This document shows positions 51,986 through 61,075 of a stretch of DNA of 64,000 nt, in pieces. The notes beneath the pieces are model-generated. The model was not told the DNA's origin. It worked only from the letters and a program-made list of their open reading frames with translations, and ran no database searches. The translations under genes and the position numbers were made by a program. Where the stretch lies: assembly GCA_036489975.1 (NCBI GenBank), contig DASXES010000144.1, positions 1 through 64,000 of the forward strand, given 5' to 3'. This DNA is from Roseiarcus sp036489975. Its GTDB lineage: Bacteria > Pseudomonadota > Alphaproteobacteria > Rhizobiales > Beijerinckiaceae. The stretch's first letter is position 1. Each line of letters opens with the position of its first letter.

Positions 51986-54136
51986 CTAGCCAGCCGGCGC
52001 CTTTGCGCTCGCCTCGACGCGCGTCGGGGGATGGTGAATGGGCGCGATGACCACCTCGTCCGTTGATGCCGCGCCGCCCTTAATGATCAGCGCGACGCCG
52101 CCGTCCATCAAGACTTCTTCGGTATCGTCCCGCGCCTCAAGGCGCACGCCGTCGACGATAGCCGAGATCTCCCGCCCGTTCGCCTCGACGACGAACGTGC
52201 GCGGCGTCTCGAACGACCACGCGAAGGATGCTTCAGCGAGAATGGTCCTCGCGCCATCCCGAACGCGGACCAGGATCACCTTGTCCGGGCGCTCCAGGAG
52301 AACCGCGTAGAAACGCCGCAATCCCTGGACGCGAACGCCAACCCCCATGTGTTCGGCGAGATGCGCTGTGAGCGCCGTCTCGACCCTGTAGTCGCGCCAC
52401 TGACGGCCTCCGTGAATGATCATGCCTTCGCCGCAATCCTGCGAAATCCGGAAAGCCTGCGGGAAGGTGGTCGAGAAATTGTCGACTGCGTTGACCCAGG
52501 CGCGGCGCCAGAAGTCGCCCAGTTCGCGCGGGCGCCGCAACCGCACATCCGGCGGCCCATCCCAGCGGAGCCAGTCGAGGATGATCGTTCCGTCCTGCGC
52601 TCCGCCCGGCGACCGCGCCATGACGCCGAGCGATTGGATCGCCTGCCCGCCGGTGTCGGGCAGGCGCCAGTCGAGTATCGCCTCCTCGCTCGGCGCCAAC
52701 GACACGGCTTCGGAATCCAGCGGAGCGAGGCTGTCGCTCGCGCCATAGACGAGCGCGCTCAAGCTGACCGCGACATCGCCCGCGTTCCCAGAGTGAGCGA
52801 TGACGCGCGCCTGCACCCGTTGCCCCGAATAGACGAGCGGCGTCGCCATGAGTTCGTAGGTGCGCATTCGCGTGACGTCGGGCGGGGTGAAAACCGGCGT
52901 CATGATCTGGACCGGATCGGACCCAAGGGCTACGAAGCGAAGCTCGAGGGCTCGGCCGGTCTCAAACGCGATGTTCGCAAGCTGAACGTTTCGGCGCGCG
53001 CCTTCAACCGGAGCAAAACCCTGCACGCTGCCCCGCTGGGAAAAGTGAAACTGAGCGCCATCCTTCGGCGCGGGGAGGGGAGGCGCGCCCGCGAGTTTCC
53101 GCCCCATGTCGACCAGCCGCGCGCTGACCCGGACCGCGTCGTTGATCGCGTCTCCTCCGTCCGCGGACGAGATCAGCATGCGGTCGGCGAGCGGCCCGCG
53201 CCATCGGCCGGAAGCGTCGATCCCTTCAAGACCGAGCATGGCCCCCAGGAGGCAGCCCACGTTGCCCGCGTTGCAATCGGTATCCCAGCCGGAGGTGCAG
53301 ACGATCGTCTGCGCAAGCGCGAAGTCGTCCGGAGCGTAGAGCAGCGCCATGACCATCAGCGCATGATTGGGAATGACGTGGCAGTGGCCAGGATACTTCT
53401 CGTACCCATAACGCGCTTCGATCGCTTCCCGCGTCTCGCGCCAGTCCGGGAAGCGTTTTCGCCAGTCCCGAATGTCGGCGATGAGGCTCGCGATCGGGCC
53501 GCCTGGCGAGACCTGCGCAAGACCGACATCGATCAGACGTTCGACGTCGCGGCTGACGAACGCCTCGGCTTCCATAGCCGCCCATAGTTTCGCCGCGTCC
53601 ACCGCCGCGCCGTCGTGGCTCACTTTGGCCGCCTGCTCGGCGAGCCGCCCGGCGAGCGCAGGGTTTCCTGGAGCAACCACCGCCCATCCGTCGATGAAGA
53701 TCTGCGCGCCGATCTGCTCGGCGACGGCTTGCCCGTTGACCGCCGCCGACCCGCTGGCCGGCGCTTCAATCCCCCGCTTCAAATTGAGCCAGGCCGTGTG
53801 CTCGGTGGAGTTGCCGTTCCCGCCCCACCACAGGATCGAGCGGCGCTCAATGAGGTAATTGAGCCACGTCTCGCCGATCTCGCGCGAGGTGAGATCGGGT
53901 CTCGCGCCGTGATCTTCGAGTGCGCGGATGAATGTGAAGGTTCCCGCAACGTCGTCGTCAGTGACGACCAACGGACAGTTCAGCCGCTCGTGGACATAGT
54001 CCTCGATGGGCCCAAGTTCGCGCATGATCCGCTGATACGTCCAACCCTCGAACGGTCGCCCGAGATAGACGCCGATCAACTTGCCGAGCACGGCCGCGTA
54101 AGCGCGCTCGGAATAATCCGGAGGCAGAGCCGTCAT
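51986..54136 (-). CDS. ADP-ribosylglycohydrolase (ARH/DraG) family protein with long C-terminal domain
   Basis: 716 residues. The N-terminal ARH fold (about 1-350) has the metal pairs TDDD at 59-62 and DTD at 285-287 (TSGWDTDCNAGNVGCLLGAMLG), the two signatures of the family. About 365 residues of beta-rich sequence follow, ending with a region like a sugar-binding or laminin-G-like fold (WRRAWVNAVDNF, then VRVQGLRRFYAVLLE). No signal peptide. It is the last gene of a sugar-transport operon, nine bases after GH172, so it probably hydrolyses an imported N- or O-ribofuranoside rather than protein-bound ADP-ribose; this is inference. Confidence 0.88.
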   Translation of the reverse strand: MTALPPDYSERAYAAVLGKLIGVYLGRPFEGWTYQRIMRELGPIEDYVHERLNCPLVVTDDDVAGTFTFIRALEDHGARPDLTSREIGETWLNYLIERRSILWWGGNGNSTEHTAWLNLKRGIEAPASGSAAVNGQAVAEQIGAQIFIDGWAVVAPGNPALAGRLAEQAAKVSHDGAAVDAAKLWAAMEAEAFVSRDVERLIDVGLAQVSPGGPIASLIADIRDWRKRFPDWRETREAIEARYGYEKYPGHCHVIPNHALMVMALLYAPDDFALAQTIVCTSGWDTDCNAGNVGCLLGAMLGLEGIDASGRWRGPLADRMLISSADGGDAINDAVRVSARLVDMGRKLAGAPPLPAPKDGAQFHFSQRGSVQGFAPVEGARRNVQLANIAFETGRALELRFVALGSDPVQIMTPVFTPPDVTRMRTYELMATPLVYSGQRVQARVIAHSGNAGDVAVSLSALVYGASDSLAPLDSEAVSLAPSEEAILDWRLPDTGGQAIQSLGVMARSPGGAQDGTIILDWLRWDGPPDVRLRRPRELGDFWRRAWVNAVDNFSTTFPQAFRISQDCGEGMIIHGGRQWRDYRVETALTAHLAEHMGVGVRVQGLRRFYAVLLERPDKVILVRVRDGARTILAEASFAWSFETPRTFVVEANGREISAIVDGVRLEARDDTEEVLMDGGVALIIKGGAASTDEVVIAPIHHPPTRVEASAKAPAG

Positions 54137-54145
54137 CGCGCGCGC

Positions 54146-55258
54146 CTAGATGATTTCGAGATAGTCGCGGTCCGGGAGCGCCGGAAACGGCGCCGCCGGC
54201 AGCGTCTGATACCAGTAGGCGACCGAGGCGATGTCATCCTGCAGCGGCAAGTAGCGACGGTTCTCTTTCTCGGTGCGCCAGCCGATCGCCTGCAGCGTCA
54301 CCTTGAGATCCGTCTCGAAACGGATCGGATCCATGATGTGCCAACGGTAGAGACCGAACCGCTCCTGCGACTGGTAGGTCCCGTCGGGCCGGATGACCTG
54401 GGGCAGTCCCGCGTAAGGGGTCGTGAATTCGATGTAGGCCCGCGGAAACGTCGGGTCGACGGTGCCGGCGTCGAAATTGTAGGCGCCGCAGAAATAGTCC
54501 TCGGTTCCCGTGCCGCAGATCGTCGGCCATTCGTCGCCATCCATAAAGAACTTGATTTCGCCCTCGCCCCACCAGCCCGAATTGTTGACGCCCCAGGCGA
54601 CATAGGTTCCGACGTAATGACCGCGGCCCTTGACGCCGTCGAGCACGACATAATCCTGCTTGAACGGCAGCGGGTTCGTTCGCCTGAAACTGGCGTGGAA
54701 ATAGGCCGCGTCCTCAGGAACCTCGGTCAAAGCATAATTGATCTGCCAGTAGATGACGGCTTCCGCGTCCGGATCGCGATTCTCGAGGGTCAGGCGGGCG
54801 CGGCGGCGAAATGGCATCTCCCAGTAGCAGTTGAAGGCGCGTCCTGGATTGACGCAAACGGCGAGCGAGTTCACGGGAGCGTAGCGGCCCCAACCACAGG
54901 CAAAGAAGTCTCCGAGCGGCGCCTCGACGGACGGGTGGCTTTGGTCGTCCCAGTGAATGCGCAAGATAAGATCACGCCAGCGCACATGGGCGGGCGTGAT
55001 CCATATCTGCTGGATCGCGCCTTGCCCTATGATGTCGCCAAGCAGCAGGGTCTCGCCCGGCGCAACGCGCATCGAGGGTGAGATCTTCCAGCCGCGCCCG
55101 AGCCCACGCGCGTGAATCGCGCCCGTGCCCTCATCGGCCATGCCGCCTTTGCCCTTCTCGCCAGTCGGGTTTTCCGGGCTGATCGAACGCGACTTCGCCG
55201 AAGACAGTCGCGACAGATTGCCGAGATGCAATCCGAGACCTGAGAACCCCTCCGTCAT
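54146..55258 (-). CDS. GH172 family glycoside hydrolase (DUF2961)
   Basis: 370 residues. NLSRLSSAKSRSISPENPTGEKGKGGMADEGTGA at the N-terminus and the WGVNNSGWWGEGEIKFFMDGDEWPTICGTGTEDYFCGAYNF block are the DUF2961 signatures; the family is now GH172, whose characterised members act on D-fructofuranosides and D-arabinofuranosides. No signal peptide, so it works in the cytosol on imported substrate. The ATG at 55258 starts MTEGFSGLGLHLGNLSRL; 47 upstream in-frame codons overlap the permease gene and are discarded. It lies 29 bases after the permease stop. Confidence 0.92.
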   Translation of the reverse strand: MTEGFSGLGLHLGNLSRLSSAKSRSISPENPTGEKGKGGMADEGTGAIHARGLGRGWKISPSMRVAPGETLLLGDIIGQGAIQQIWITPAHVRWRDLILRIHWDDQSHPSVEAPLGDFFACGWGRYAPVNSLAVCVNPGRAFNCYWEMPFRRRARLTLENRDPDAEAVIYWQINYALTEVPEDAAYFHASFRRTNPLPFKQDYVVLDGVKGRGHYVGTYVAWGVNNSGWWGEGEIKFFMDGDEWPTICGTGTEDYFCGAYNFDAGTVDPTFPRAYIEFTTPYAGLPQVIRPDGTYQSQERFGLYRWHIMDPIRFETDLKVTLQAIGWRTEKENRRYLPLQDDIASVAYWYQTLPAAPFPALPDRDYLEII

Positions 55259-55287
55259 GCCGCTCGCCTCATTCGTTTCTGTCCGGC

Positions 55288-56154
55288 CTACTTGATGCCC
55301 GTCGTCTTGATCGACTCGATGATGCGCTTCTGGAAGATGACAAACATGACGATCGTCGGAAGGGCGACGACGGTAGAGGCCGCCATCACATAGTTCCACG
55401 AGCCGTTATACTGCTGACGGAAGCTGGCGATCGCGACCTGCACCATCCAGAGGTCCTGGTTCGAGGTGATTGTCAGAGGCCAAAGGAAGGAGTTCCAGTT
55501 GGCGAGGAAGAAAAGGATCGCAAGCGCGGAGAGAATGGGCCGACTCAAGGGAACGATGATCGACCACCAGATGCGGAAATAGCCGGCGCCATCGATCAAT
55601 GCGGCCTCCTCGAGCTCGCGGGGAATGGCGAGGTAGAACTGGCGCAGAAGGAAGATGCCGAAGGCATTGAAGATCGAGGGAATGATCAATCCGGTGTAGC
55701 TGTCGAGCATGTGGAGCGTGCGCGCCAGGATAAAAAGCGGGACGATGATGACCGGTTGCGAGATCAGAAAGGTCGCAAACATCGCAAGAAAGATCGCGTC
55801 GCGTCCCGGAAAACGCAGACGCGCCAGCGCATAGCCCGCCATGGAATGCAAGATGAGCGCGACGACTGTCACCGCGGCGGAAACGAAGAGCGTGTTGAGA
55901 AGATAGCGGGCGAAATCGACCTGGGTGAACACATAGACGAAGCTGGCCAGCGTCGGTCGCCGCGGGATGAGATTCGTGTCGAACACCTCGTTCGAGGGCT
56001 TCAGCGACATCGACAGCATCCAGAAGAGCGGCGCGATCGCCATGAAGGCTAGAATGATGCTCGCCAGATAGAGCGCAAGCCGAACAGGCTGCAGCATCGC
56101 GCGCTGCATGGCGTCCTCCTCCGTCGGCGCCTGCGTGGGGACCGCCTCACTCAT
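55288..56154 (-). CDS. Carbohydrate ABC transporter permease (MalG type)
   Basis: 288 residues with six membrane helices. The EAA loop is IPRELEEAALIDGAGYFRIWWSIIVPLSRPILSAL, characteristic of the CUT1 (di/oligosaccharide and glycerol-phosphate) family, with the second-permease C-terminus KRIIESIKTTGIK. It pairs with the MalF-type permease, whose gene overlaps by eight bases. The N-terminal 20 residues before the first helix are acidic. Confidence 0.94.
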   Translation of the reverse strand: MSEAVPTQAPTEEDAMQRAMLQPVRLALYLASIILAFMAIAPLFWMLSMSLKPSNEVFDTNLIPRRPTLASFVYVFTQVDFARYLLNTLFVSAAVTVVALILHSMAGYALARLRFPGRDAIFLAMFATFLISQPVIIVPLFILARTLHMLDSYTGLIIPSIFNAFGIFLLRQFYLAIPRELEEAALIDGAGYFRIWWSIIVPLSRPILSALAILFFLANWNSFLWPLTITSNQDLWMVQVAIASFRQQYNGSWNYVMAASTVVALPTIVMFVIFQKRIIESIKTTGIK

Positions 56155-57106
56155 TGGTAAAGCGTCCCCCCTGGGTCAGAAGAAACATGAGAACGGTGAT
56201 CGCCATCAGCACAACGACGAGAACCGACGCCATCGCCGCCGCATATCCGTATTCGTTGAACTGGAACGCCTGCTGGTAGATGTAGAAGATGGCGAGCGAG
56301 GTGGAGTTCGCCGGGCCGCCTTTCGTCATGATGTAGATGAGATCGAACGTCTGCGATCCGCACACCGCCGTCACCGTGGAAACGAGGAGGACAAAAAAGC
56401 TTGTCGGTCGCAACAGCGGCAGCGTGATCTGGAAAAAGGACTGGACGGGTCCGGCCCCGTCGATGCGGGCCGCTTCGTAATATTCCTTGGGAATGTCCTG
56501 CAGGCCACCGAGAAAGATCAGCATGTAGAATCCCATCAGGAACCAGACGCTGATCGCTATGACGGTGCCGAGCGCGAAGCGAGGATCGCCGAGCCAGGAG
56601 ATCGACCCGATGCCGATGCTCGCGCCCAATCGGTTAAAGAGCCCAATTTTGTCGATGACCAGCACCTGCCACACGAGGGCGACGACGACGAGGCTTACCG
56701 TCTGGGGCATGAAGAGGAGCGTGCGGATGGCGCCGTTGAAGCGGGTGTCCGCTTGCACGAGCAAGGCGAGTCCGAGCCCAACGCCATAGAGCAGGGGCAC
56801 GAGAGCGATGACATAGAGGAGCGTCACCTGAACGCTGCGCCAGAACAGCGGATCGCCGAGCATCCGTCGATAATTGTCCAGCCCGACGAACGCGTATTCG
56901 CCGAAACCGCTGACTGAGAAGAAGCCGAGACTGAGCGACAGGATCATTGGCCCGCCGACAAAGATCATGAGGCCAATGGCGTCGGGCGCCACGAAGAGAT
57001 AGCCCGCGATCCTTTCGCGCGCGACGTTGGACAGTCGCGGGCCGCGATCGATCGAGGGCGCCTCGAGATCGGCGCCCCGCGGAGTTTCGGCTGTTTGATC
57101 CTGCAT
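56147..57106 (-). CDS. Carbohydrate ABC transporter permease (MalF type)
   Basis: 319 residues with six membrane helices. The EAA loop is LQDIPKEYYEAARIDGAGPVQSFFQITLPLLRPTSFFVL, and the C-terminal QAFQFNEYGYAAAMASVLVVVLM region is typical of CUT1 first permeases. Its start ATG shares one base with the stop of the binding-protein gene (TGATG). An ATPase subunit is not encoded in this operon, so a shared MsmX/UgpC-type ATPase must come from elsewhere in the genome. Confidence 0.94.
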   Translation of the reverse strand: MQDQTAETPRGADLEAPSIDRGPRLSNVARERIAGYLFVAPDAIGLMIFVGGPMILSLSLGFFSVSGFGEYAFVGLDNYRRMLGDPLFWRSVQVTLLYVIALVPLLYGVGLGLALLVQADTRFNGAIRTLLFMPQTVSLVVVALVWQVLVIDKIGLFNRLGASIGIGSISWLGDPRFALGTVIAISVWFLMGFYMLIFLGGLQDIPKEYYEAARIDGAGPVQSFFQITLPLLRPTSFFVLLVSTVTAVCGSQTFDLIYIMTKGGPANSTSLAIFYIYQQAFQFNEYGYAAAMASVLVVVLMAITVLMFLLTQGGRFTNE

Positions 57107-58461
57107 CAGAGGATCGGCGCGCCCTTATAGCCGGAGAGGAACGAGTCGATCTGATCAGATGCGGCTTTGGCCGCCTGAGCGGGATCCTGGCCGTTCAACT
57201 GGCAAGACTGGATGGCGTCCGAGATCGCCTTGTAGACGGGCGGAGGCATGCGCGGCTCCGCGCGAGCGCCGGGATAGATCTCGTTGGTGAAGATCTTGAG
57301 GAACCCGTTCTCGAACGCCGCCTTGCCGGCTTCGAGCGCGGACCGGGTCGGCGGCATGTCGCTTTTCGCCTTGGTACACCAGTCAACGATCCGGCCGGTC
57401 GAGCCGTCCTTCGGCGAACCCAGTGCCCAGGCGGTGAATTCGCCAGCCGCCTTCGGATTCCATCCCTTGGCATTGGCGACAAAGGCCCAGCCGCCGCCGA
57501 TGGTGAGGTATTTTCCGCCTGGAGGCGTTGGCAGCTTGAACACGCCATATTTGAAGTCCGGCGCGCCTTCACGCAACTGGGCGATCGCCCAGATACCGGT
57601 GTTCTGCATCGCGCAATAGCCCGAACCCAGATTTGGAACCGAGTCCCACGCGCCGCCGCCCAGGGGCTTGCGTGGCGCGACGCCGGTGTTGATGGCGTCC
57701 TGCCAGAATTTCAGCGCCGACACCGTCGCCGGCGTGTTGAACGCGCTCTTCCCATCTTTCGTCTGGAAGTCGCCGCCCGCTTCCCAGAGGAAGGGATACC
57801 ACGTGAAATTCTGATAGTAGCCGGGGTTCGTCTCGAACAGGACGCCGTAGCGCTTCTGGTTGGTCAGTTTTTTCGCCACAGAGAGAAGGTCCTCCCAGGT
57901 CTTGGGAACGTCCTTCTCGGTCAGCCCGACCTCGTTGAAGGCGTCGACGCTGTAATACATCGCCATCGGCTCGACCTCGTAGGGGAGGCCGTAGATCTTG
58001 CCGTCGACCATGCGGTTCGCGATGACGCTCGGAAGGAAGTCGTCGCGCGCGCTTTGCTCCATGAACGGGGTGAGGTCGAGAAGCACGCCGCCGTTGTAAT
58101 AGCGAAGGAAGTCGCCGGGGCTGATGATGAAGAGATCGGGGCCCGCGCCCGATGCGAACGCGGTCGGCAGCTTGGTGCCATCCATGTAGGCGTTGTTTGG
58201 CACATAAACGAGCTCGACCTTCACCTCGTGGCTGGCGTTCCAGCCCTTGACGACGTCCTCGAACCATTTGTCTTGTGACGGAACGCCGCCGCCAGGCGCG
58301 TAGAACTGCCAGAATTTCAGGGTCTGCGCAGCAAGGCCGCGGGACACATAGGGAAACCCTGTGATCGCAGCCCCGGCGACGCCCGCGGCCAGGATTTGTC
58401 TGCGGTTCGGGCCTCGGCGGACATTGCGCGTTGTCGTGGGATTGTTCGAGTCTTCAACCAT
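57106..58461 (-). CDS. Extracellular solute-binding protein of a CUT1 sugar transporter, Tat-type leader
   Basis: 451 residues. NRRQILAAGVAGAAITGF near residue 19 is a twin-arginine leader. The mature protein starts LKFWQFYAPGGG and shows YVPNNAYMDGTKLPTAFASGAGPDLFIISPGDFLRYY and KIYGLPYEVEPMAMYYSVDAFNEVGL, a family 1 (Ugp/Mal-like) binding protein. The ATG at 58461 has GGAGGAGG ahead at good spacing; the in-frame ATG at 58479 would place that Shine-Dalgarno inside the gene. The ligand is probably a furanose-containing sugar given the hydrolases downstream. Confidence 0.93.
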   Translation of the reverse strand: MVEDSNNPTTTRNVRRGPNRRQILAAGVAGAAITGFPYVSRGLAAQTLKFWQFYAPGGGVPSQDKWFEDVVKGWNASHEVKVELVYVPNNAYMDGTKLPTAFASGAGPDLFIISPGDFLRYYNGGVLLDLTPFMEQSARDDFLPSVIANRMVDGKIYGLPYEVEPMAMYYSVDAFNEVGLTEKDVPKTWEDLLSVAKKLTNQKRYGVLFETNPGYYQNFTWYPFLWEAGGDFQTKDGKSAFNTPATVSALKFWQDAINTGVAPRKPLGGGAWDSVPNLGSGYCAMQNTGIWAIAQLREGAPDFKYGVFKLPTPPGGKYLTIGGGWAFVANAKGWNPKAAGEFTAWALGSPKDGSTGRIVDWCTKAKSDMPPTRSALEAGKAAFENGFLKIFTNEIYPGARAEPRMPPPVYKAISDAIQSCQLNGQDPAQAAKAASDQIDSFLSGYKGAPIL

Positions 58462-58534
58462 TTTCGTTTCCTCCTCCATGTTTTCGTTAGTCGCTCTTCA
58501 CGGGTCTCGGCCCATCGCGCCGCAGGATCTCAAC

Positions 58535-59548
58535 TCACGCCGTAAGGCCTACACGAAAGGCGCAGGGCAAAATCTCCGATCTTGGTGGCATGGCGTCATT
58601 CCCGTTGAGCCGCTCGATCAACATTTCCGACGCCCTCCGGGCGAGGGCGGAGGGGCTTACGCCGACGCACGTGAGCTTCGGACGAACGTATTCCAGACTC
58701 GACGAGTCGTCGAAAACCGCGAGCGCAATCTCTTCCGGCGAGCGGACGCCGCGATCGTGAAGCTCTGCCAGGGCCCCTACCGCCATCAAATAATTGGCGA
58801 AGAATATGGCGGTTGGACGGTCGCGCGGCGGGACGGCAAAGAGACGCTGGATCGCCTCGCGGCCGGAAGGTTGAAGGTATGTCCCCTCCACACGAAGAGC
58901 CGGAGGAACGGTGACGCCATGCTCGGCCAAACCACGCTCGAATCCTTCGGCGCGCGCCACCGCCTCGTCGAAGACCCTCGGGCCCGTCACGTGCGCGACT
59001 CGACGATGACCTTTCTGCGCGAGGTAGGCCCCCATACGATGGGCCCCCCCCTCGCTATCCACCCGGACGCTGTCAACGACGTTGTCTCGCAGATAGCCGA
59101 TCACCACCGCCGGCACCTCGAGCTGACGCAAAGCTTCATGCGCGTCGGACATTCCATGCAGCGCGACGTCGCCGATGATCAGACCGTCGACGCGCTTATG
59201 GCTGATCCGACGCAAATAGTCGCGCGCGTGCTCTTGCGAGCGACCGCCGGGAACGTCCGTGTTGAACACCAGCATGTCCAAGCCAACCTGTTCGAGCTCG
59301 GATTGCGCGGTCTTGACGAGTTCGGGGAAAAACGGATTGACGATGTCGGCGATCAACATCGCGACGATATTCGTGCGGCCGGTGCGAAGGCTTCGCGCCT
59401 GCGGATTGGGCGCGTAGCCCAATTCGGCGATCACCTTTTCAACCCGCTCACGCAGAGCCGTCGAAACGCGGTCCGAGTGGTTCACCACGTGCGAAACGGT
59501 GGTCCGCGAGACGTTTGCGAGCGCGGCGACTTGCGCAATCGTGCTCAT
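58535..59548 (-). CDS. LacI family transcriptional regulator
   Basis: 337 residues. The helix-turn-helix is STIAQVAALANVSRTTVSHVVNHSDRVS (2-29) with the hinge helix NPQARSLRTGRTN, followed by a periplasmic-binding-protein-like effector domain (VAMLIADIVNPFFPELVKTAQSE, then GLIIGDVALHG). Start ATG at 59548; 15 upstream in-frame residues overlap the palindromic operator and are discarded. It precedes the transporter genes on the same strand and a large palindrome lies 16 bases before it, so it likely controls both itself and the operon. Confidence 0.95.
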   Translation of the reverse strand: MSTIAQVAALANVSRTTVSHVVNHSDRVSTALRERVEKVIAELGYAPNPQARSLRTGRTNIVAMLIADIVNPFFPELVKTAQSELEQVGLDMLVFNTDVPGGRSQEHARDYLRRISHKRVDGLIIGDVALHGMSDAHEALRQLEVPAVVIGYLRDNVVDSVRVDSEGGAHRMGAYLAQKGHRRVAHVTGPRVFDEAVARAEGFERGLAEHGVTVPPALRVEGTYLQPSGREAIQRLFAVPPRDRPTAIFFANYLMAVGALAELHDRGVRSPEEIALAVFDDSSSLEYVRPKLTCVGVSPSALARRASEMLIERLNGNDAMPPRSEILPCAFRVGLTA

Positions 59549-59563
59549 GTTGGTAATCGTCCT

Positions 59564-59605
59564 ACCTTGGTGTGAATGCATTTGCAAATCCATTCACACC
59601 AAGGT
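59564..59605. promoter_or_regulatory. 42-bp near-perfect palindrome, probable LacI-family operator
   Basis: Outer arms ACCTTGGTGTGAATG (59564-59578) and CATTCACACCAAGGT (59591-59605) are exact complements. Between them a 10-bp inner palindrome ATTTGCAAAT (59580-59589) is flanked by single C bases, the only mismatched pair. It lies between the divergent LacI gene and the TauD gene, 16 bases from the LacI start codon. Confidence 0.8.
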
Positions 59606-59740
59606 GACCGGGAAGTCTCTATCCGAAAAGTGAGAAGGGAATAACCTTCCCGCGCGCCGGGACGCTGGAGCCGCCGAAGACCGCAGGACAAGGCTGCAGC
59701 TAAACACCACTGAGGGGGGCGGAGCAAGGAGTAACCGCAA

Positions 59741-60607
59741 ATGCCTGTCGTCATCAGTCCCCTGCCAGATACTTTCGCAGGTGAAGCTTCGGCGGTCGAT
59801 TGCGCGAAAACGCTCGATGCGAGTGACGTCGACACCATTCATGATGGCATGGCGAGACATGCCGTGCTCGTCTTCCGCAATCAGCCACTGACGGATGAAC
59901 AGCAACTCGCGTTCACCAAGCGCTTTGGCGACCTCGAACGCTACGAAACGCCTGGCCATATCCGAAAGCGCGAACAGGAGCGCCTGGGCAGCGGCATTGC
60001 GGATTTTTCCAACCTGACGCGAAACGGCTCGCTGATGTCGCCGAGCGATCGCGTCTGGCTGTTCAAGCTCGGCGATCGGCTGTGGCACTCCGACAGCTCG
60101 TTCCGCCCGATCACGGCCGGCTATTCGCTGCTGTCCGGGCGAACGGTCCCTGCTCGCGGCGGCGAGACGGAATTCGCGGATATGCGCGGCGCCTATGACG
60201 CGCTCGATGACGAAACGAAAGCTGAAATCGAAGACCTCGTTTGCGAGCACTCGCTCATCTATTCGCGCGAGGCGATTGGCTTCTTCGATCTCACGCCCGA
60301 GGAGCGCGATCATTTCCAGCCTGTTCGCCATCGGCTTGTGCGGGCCGATGCCCGGACCGGACGCAAGTCCTTGTTCCTGTCGGCCCATGCCGGCGCGATC
60401 GTCGGCCGGTCGGTTCCCGAAGCGCGGGTGTTCCTGCGCGATCTGACAGAGCATGCAACGCAGCCTCGATTTGTCTATCGCCATGTCTGGCGCCCCGGCG
60501 ATCTCGTGATGTGGGACAACAGGACAACCATGCACCGCGCCCGCCGATTCGATTCCAATGAAATCCGCGACGTTCGACGCACGACTCTTGCTGGAGCCGC
60601 CGCGTGA
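59741..60607 (+). CDS. TauD/TfdA family Fe(II)/2-oxoglutarate-dependent dioxygenase
   Basis: 288 residues. The iron ligands are His116 and Asp118 (LWHSDSSF) and His265 (TTMHRARRFD), with Arg269 placed to bind 2-oxoglutarate. VLVFRNQPLTDEQQLAFTKRFGDLE and GETEFADMRGAYDAL are family blocks. Substrates in the family include taurine, 2,4-dichlorophenoxyacetate and other carboxylic or sulfonic acids; this one is unassigned. It is divergent from the LacI regulator with the 42-bp palindrome between them, so it may be part of the same regulon. Confidence 0.92.
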   Translation: MPVVISPLPDTFAGEASAVDCAKTLDASDVDTIHDGMARHAVLVFRNQPLTDEQQLAFTKRFGDLERYETPGHIRKREQERLGSGIADFSNLTRNGSLMSPSDRVWLFKLGDRLWHSDSSFRPITAGYSLLSGRTVPARGGETEFADMRGAYDALDDETKAEIEDLVCEHSLIYSREAIGFFDLTPEERDHFQPVRHRLVRADARTGRKSLFLSAHAGAIVGRSVPEARVFLRDLTEHATQPRFVYRHVWRPGDLVMWDNRTTMHRARRFDSNEIRDVRRTTLAGAAA

Positions 60608-60668
60608 GCCGCGAGAAAGCTTGATTGGGAAGCGTGAGAAGTCCGGATGCGGATGACGCCGAGACGCT

Positions 60669-60879
60669 GACCACCTCTGGGCGCGGCGGCTTCTCGACGG
60701 CGCCGCGCTCGAGCGGTCGGTCGACATCCTCGCGAACGCGCGCTCGATCGCATTTTTCGGCTATGGCGCCTCCGCCATCGTAGCGATGGAGCCCAGCAGA
60801 GATTTCGTTCTTCGACGTTCCGTGCCGCGCCGAGATCGATGCGCATCAGCAGATCACGGTGGCCTCCATGATGCGTCCG
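60669..60879 (+). pseudogene. Frameshifted remnant of an RpiR-family (SIS-domain) regulator
   Basis: Reading across three frames recovers part of an RpiR SIS domain. Frame 1 gives ERSVDILANARSIAFFGYGASAIVAM. A second frame gives GAQQRF, and a third gives FFDVPCRAEIDAHQQITVAS followed by MMRP. At least two frameshifts and loss of both ends show it is dead. It lies directly after the dioxygenase gene, so it may once have regulated the neighbouring carbohydrate operon. Confidence 0.7.
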
Positions 60880-61075
60880 GCGCCGCATCGGCGGAAAGAC
60901 GGTCACGCGATCGTTACCGTCCTTCGGCTGGGGCGGCGAATAAATCCGCGCCCTTGGTGTTCACCGCCCGGACGAATGAGGGCGGACTGCGGCTTTGTCG
61001 CCGATGAACGGCGGTCCGGACAGGACCGGGCCGCGACATGCGCTCTCATGCCAAAATCGCAGAGGAGCGCCCGCA

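Noticed and set aside
53615..55081. 488-codon plus-strand frame
   Set aside because: Antisense to the ARH and GH172 genes; no domain features.
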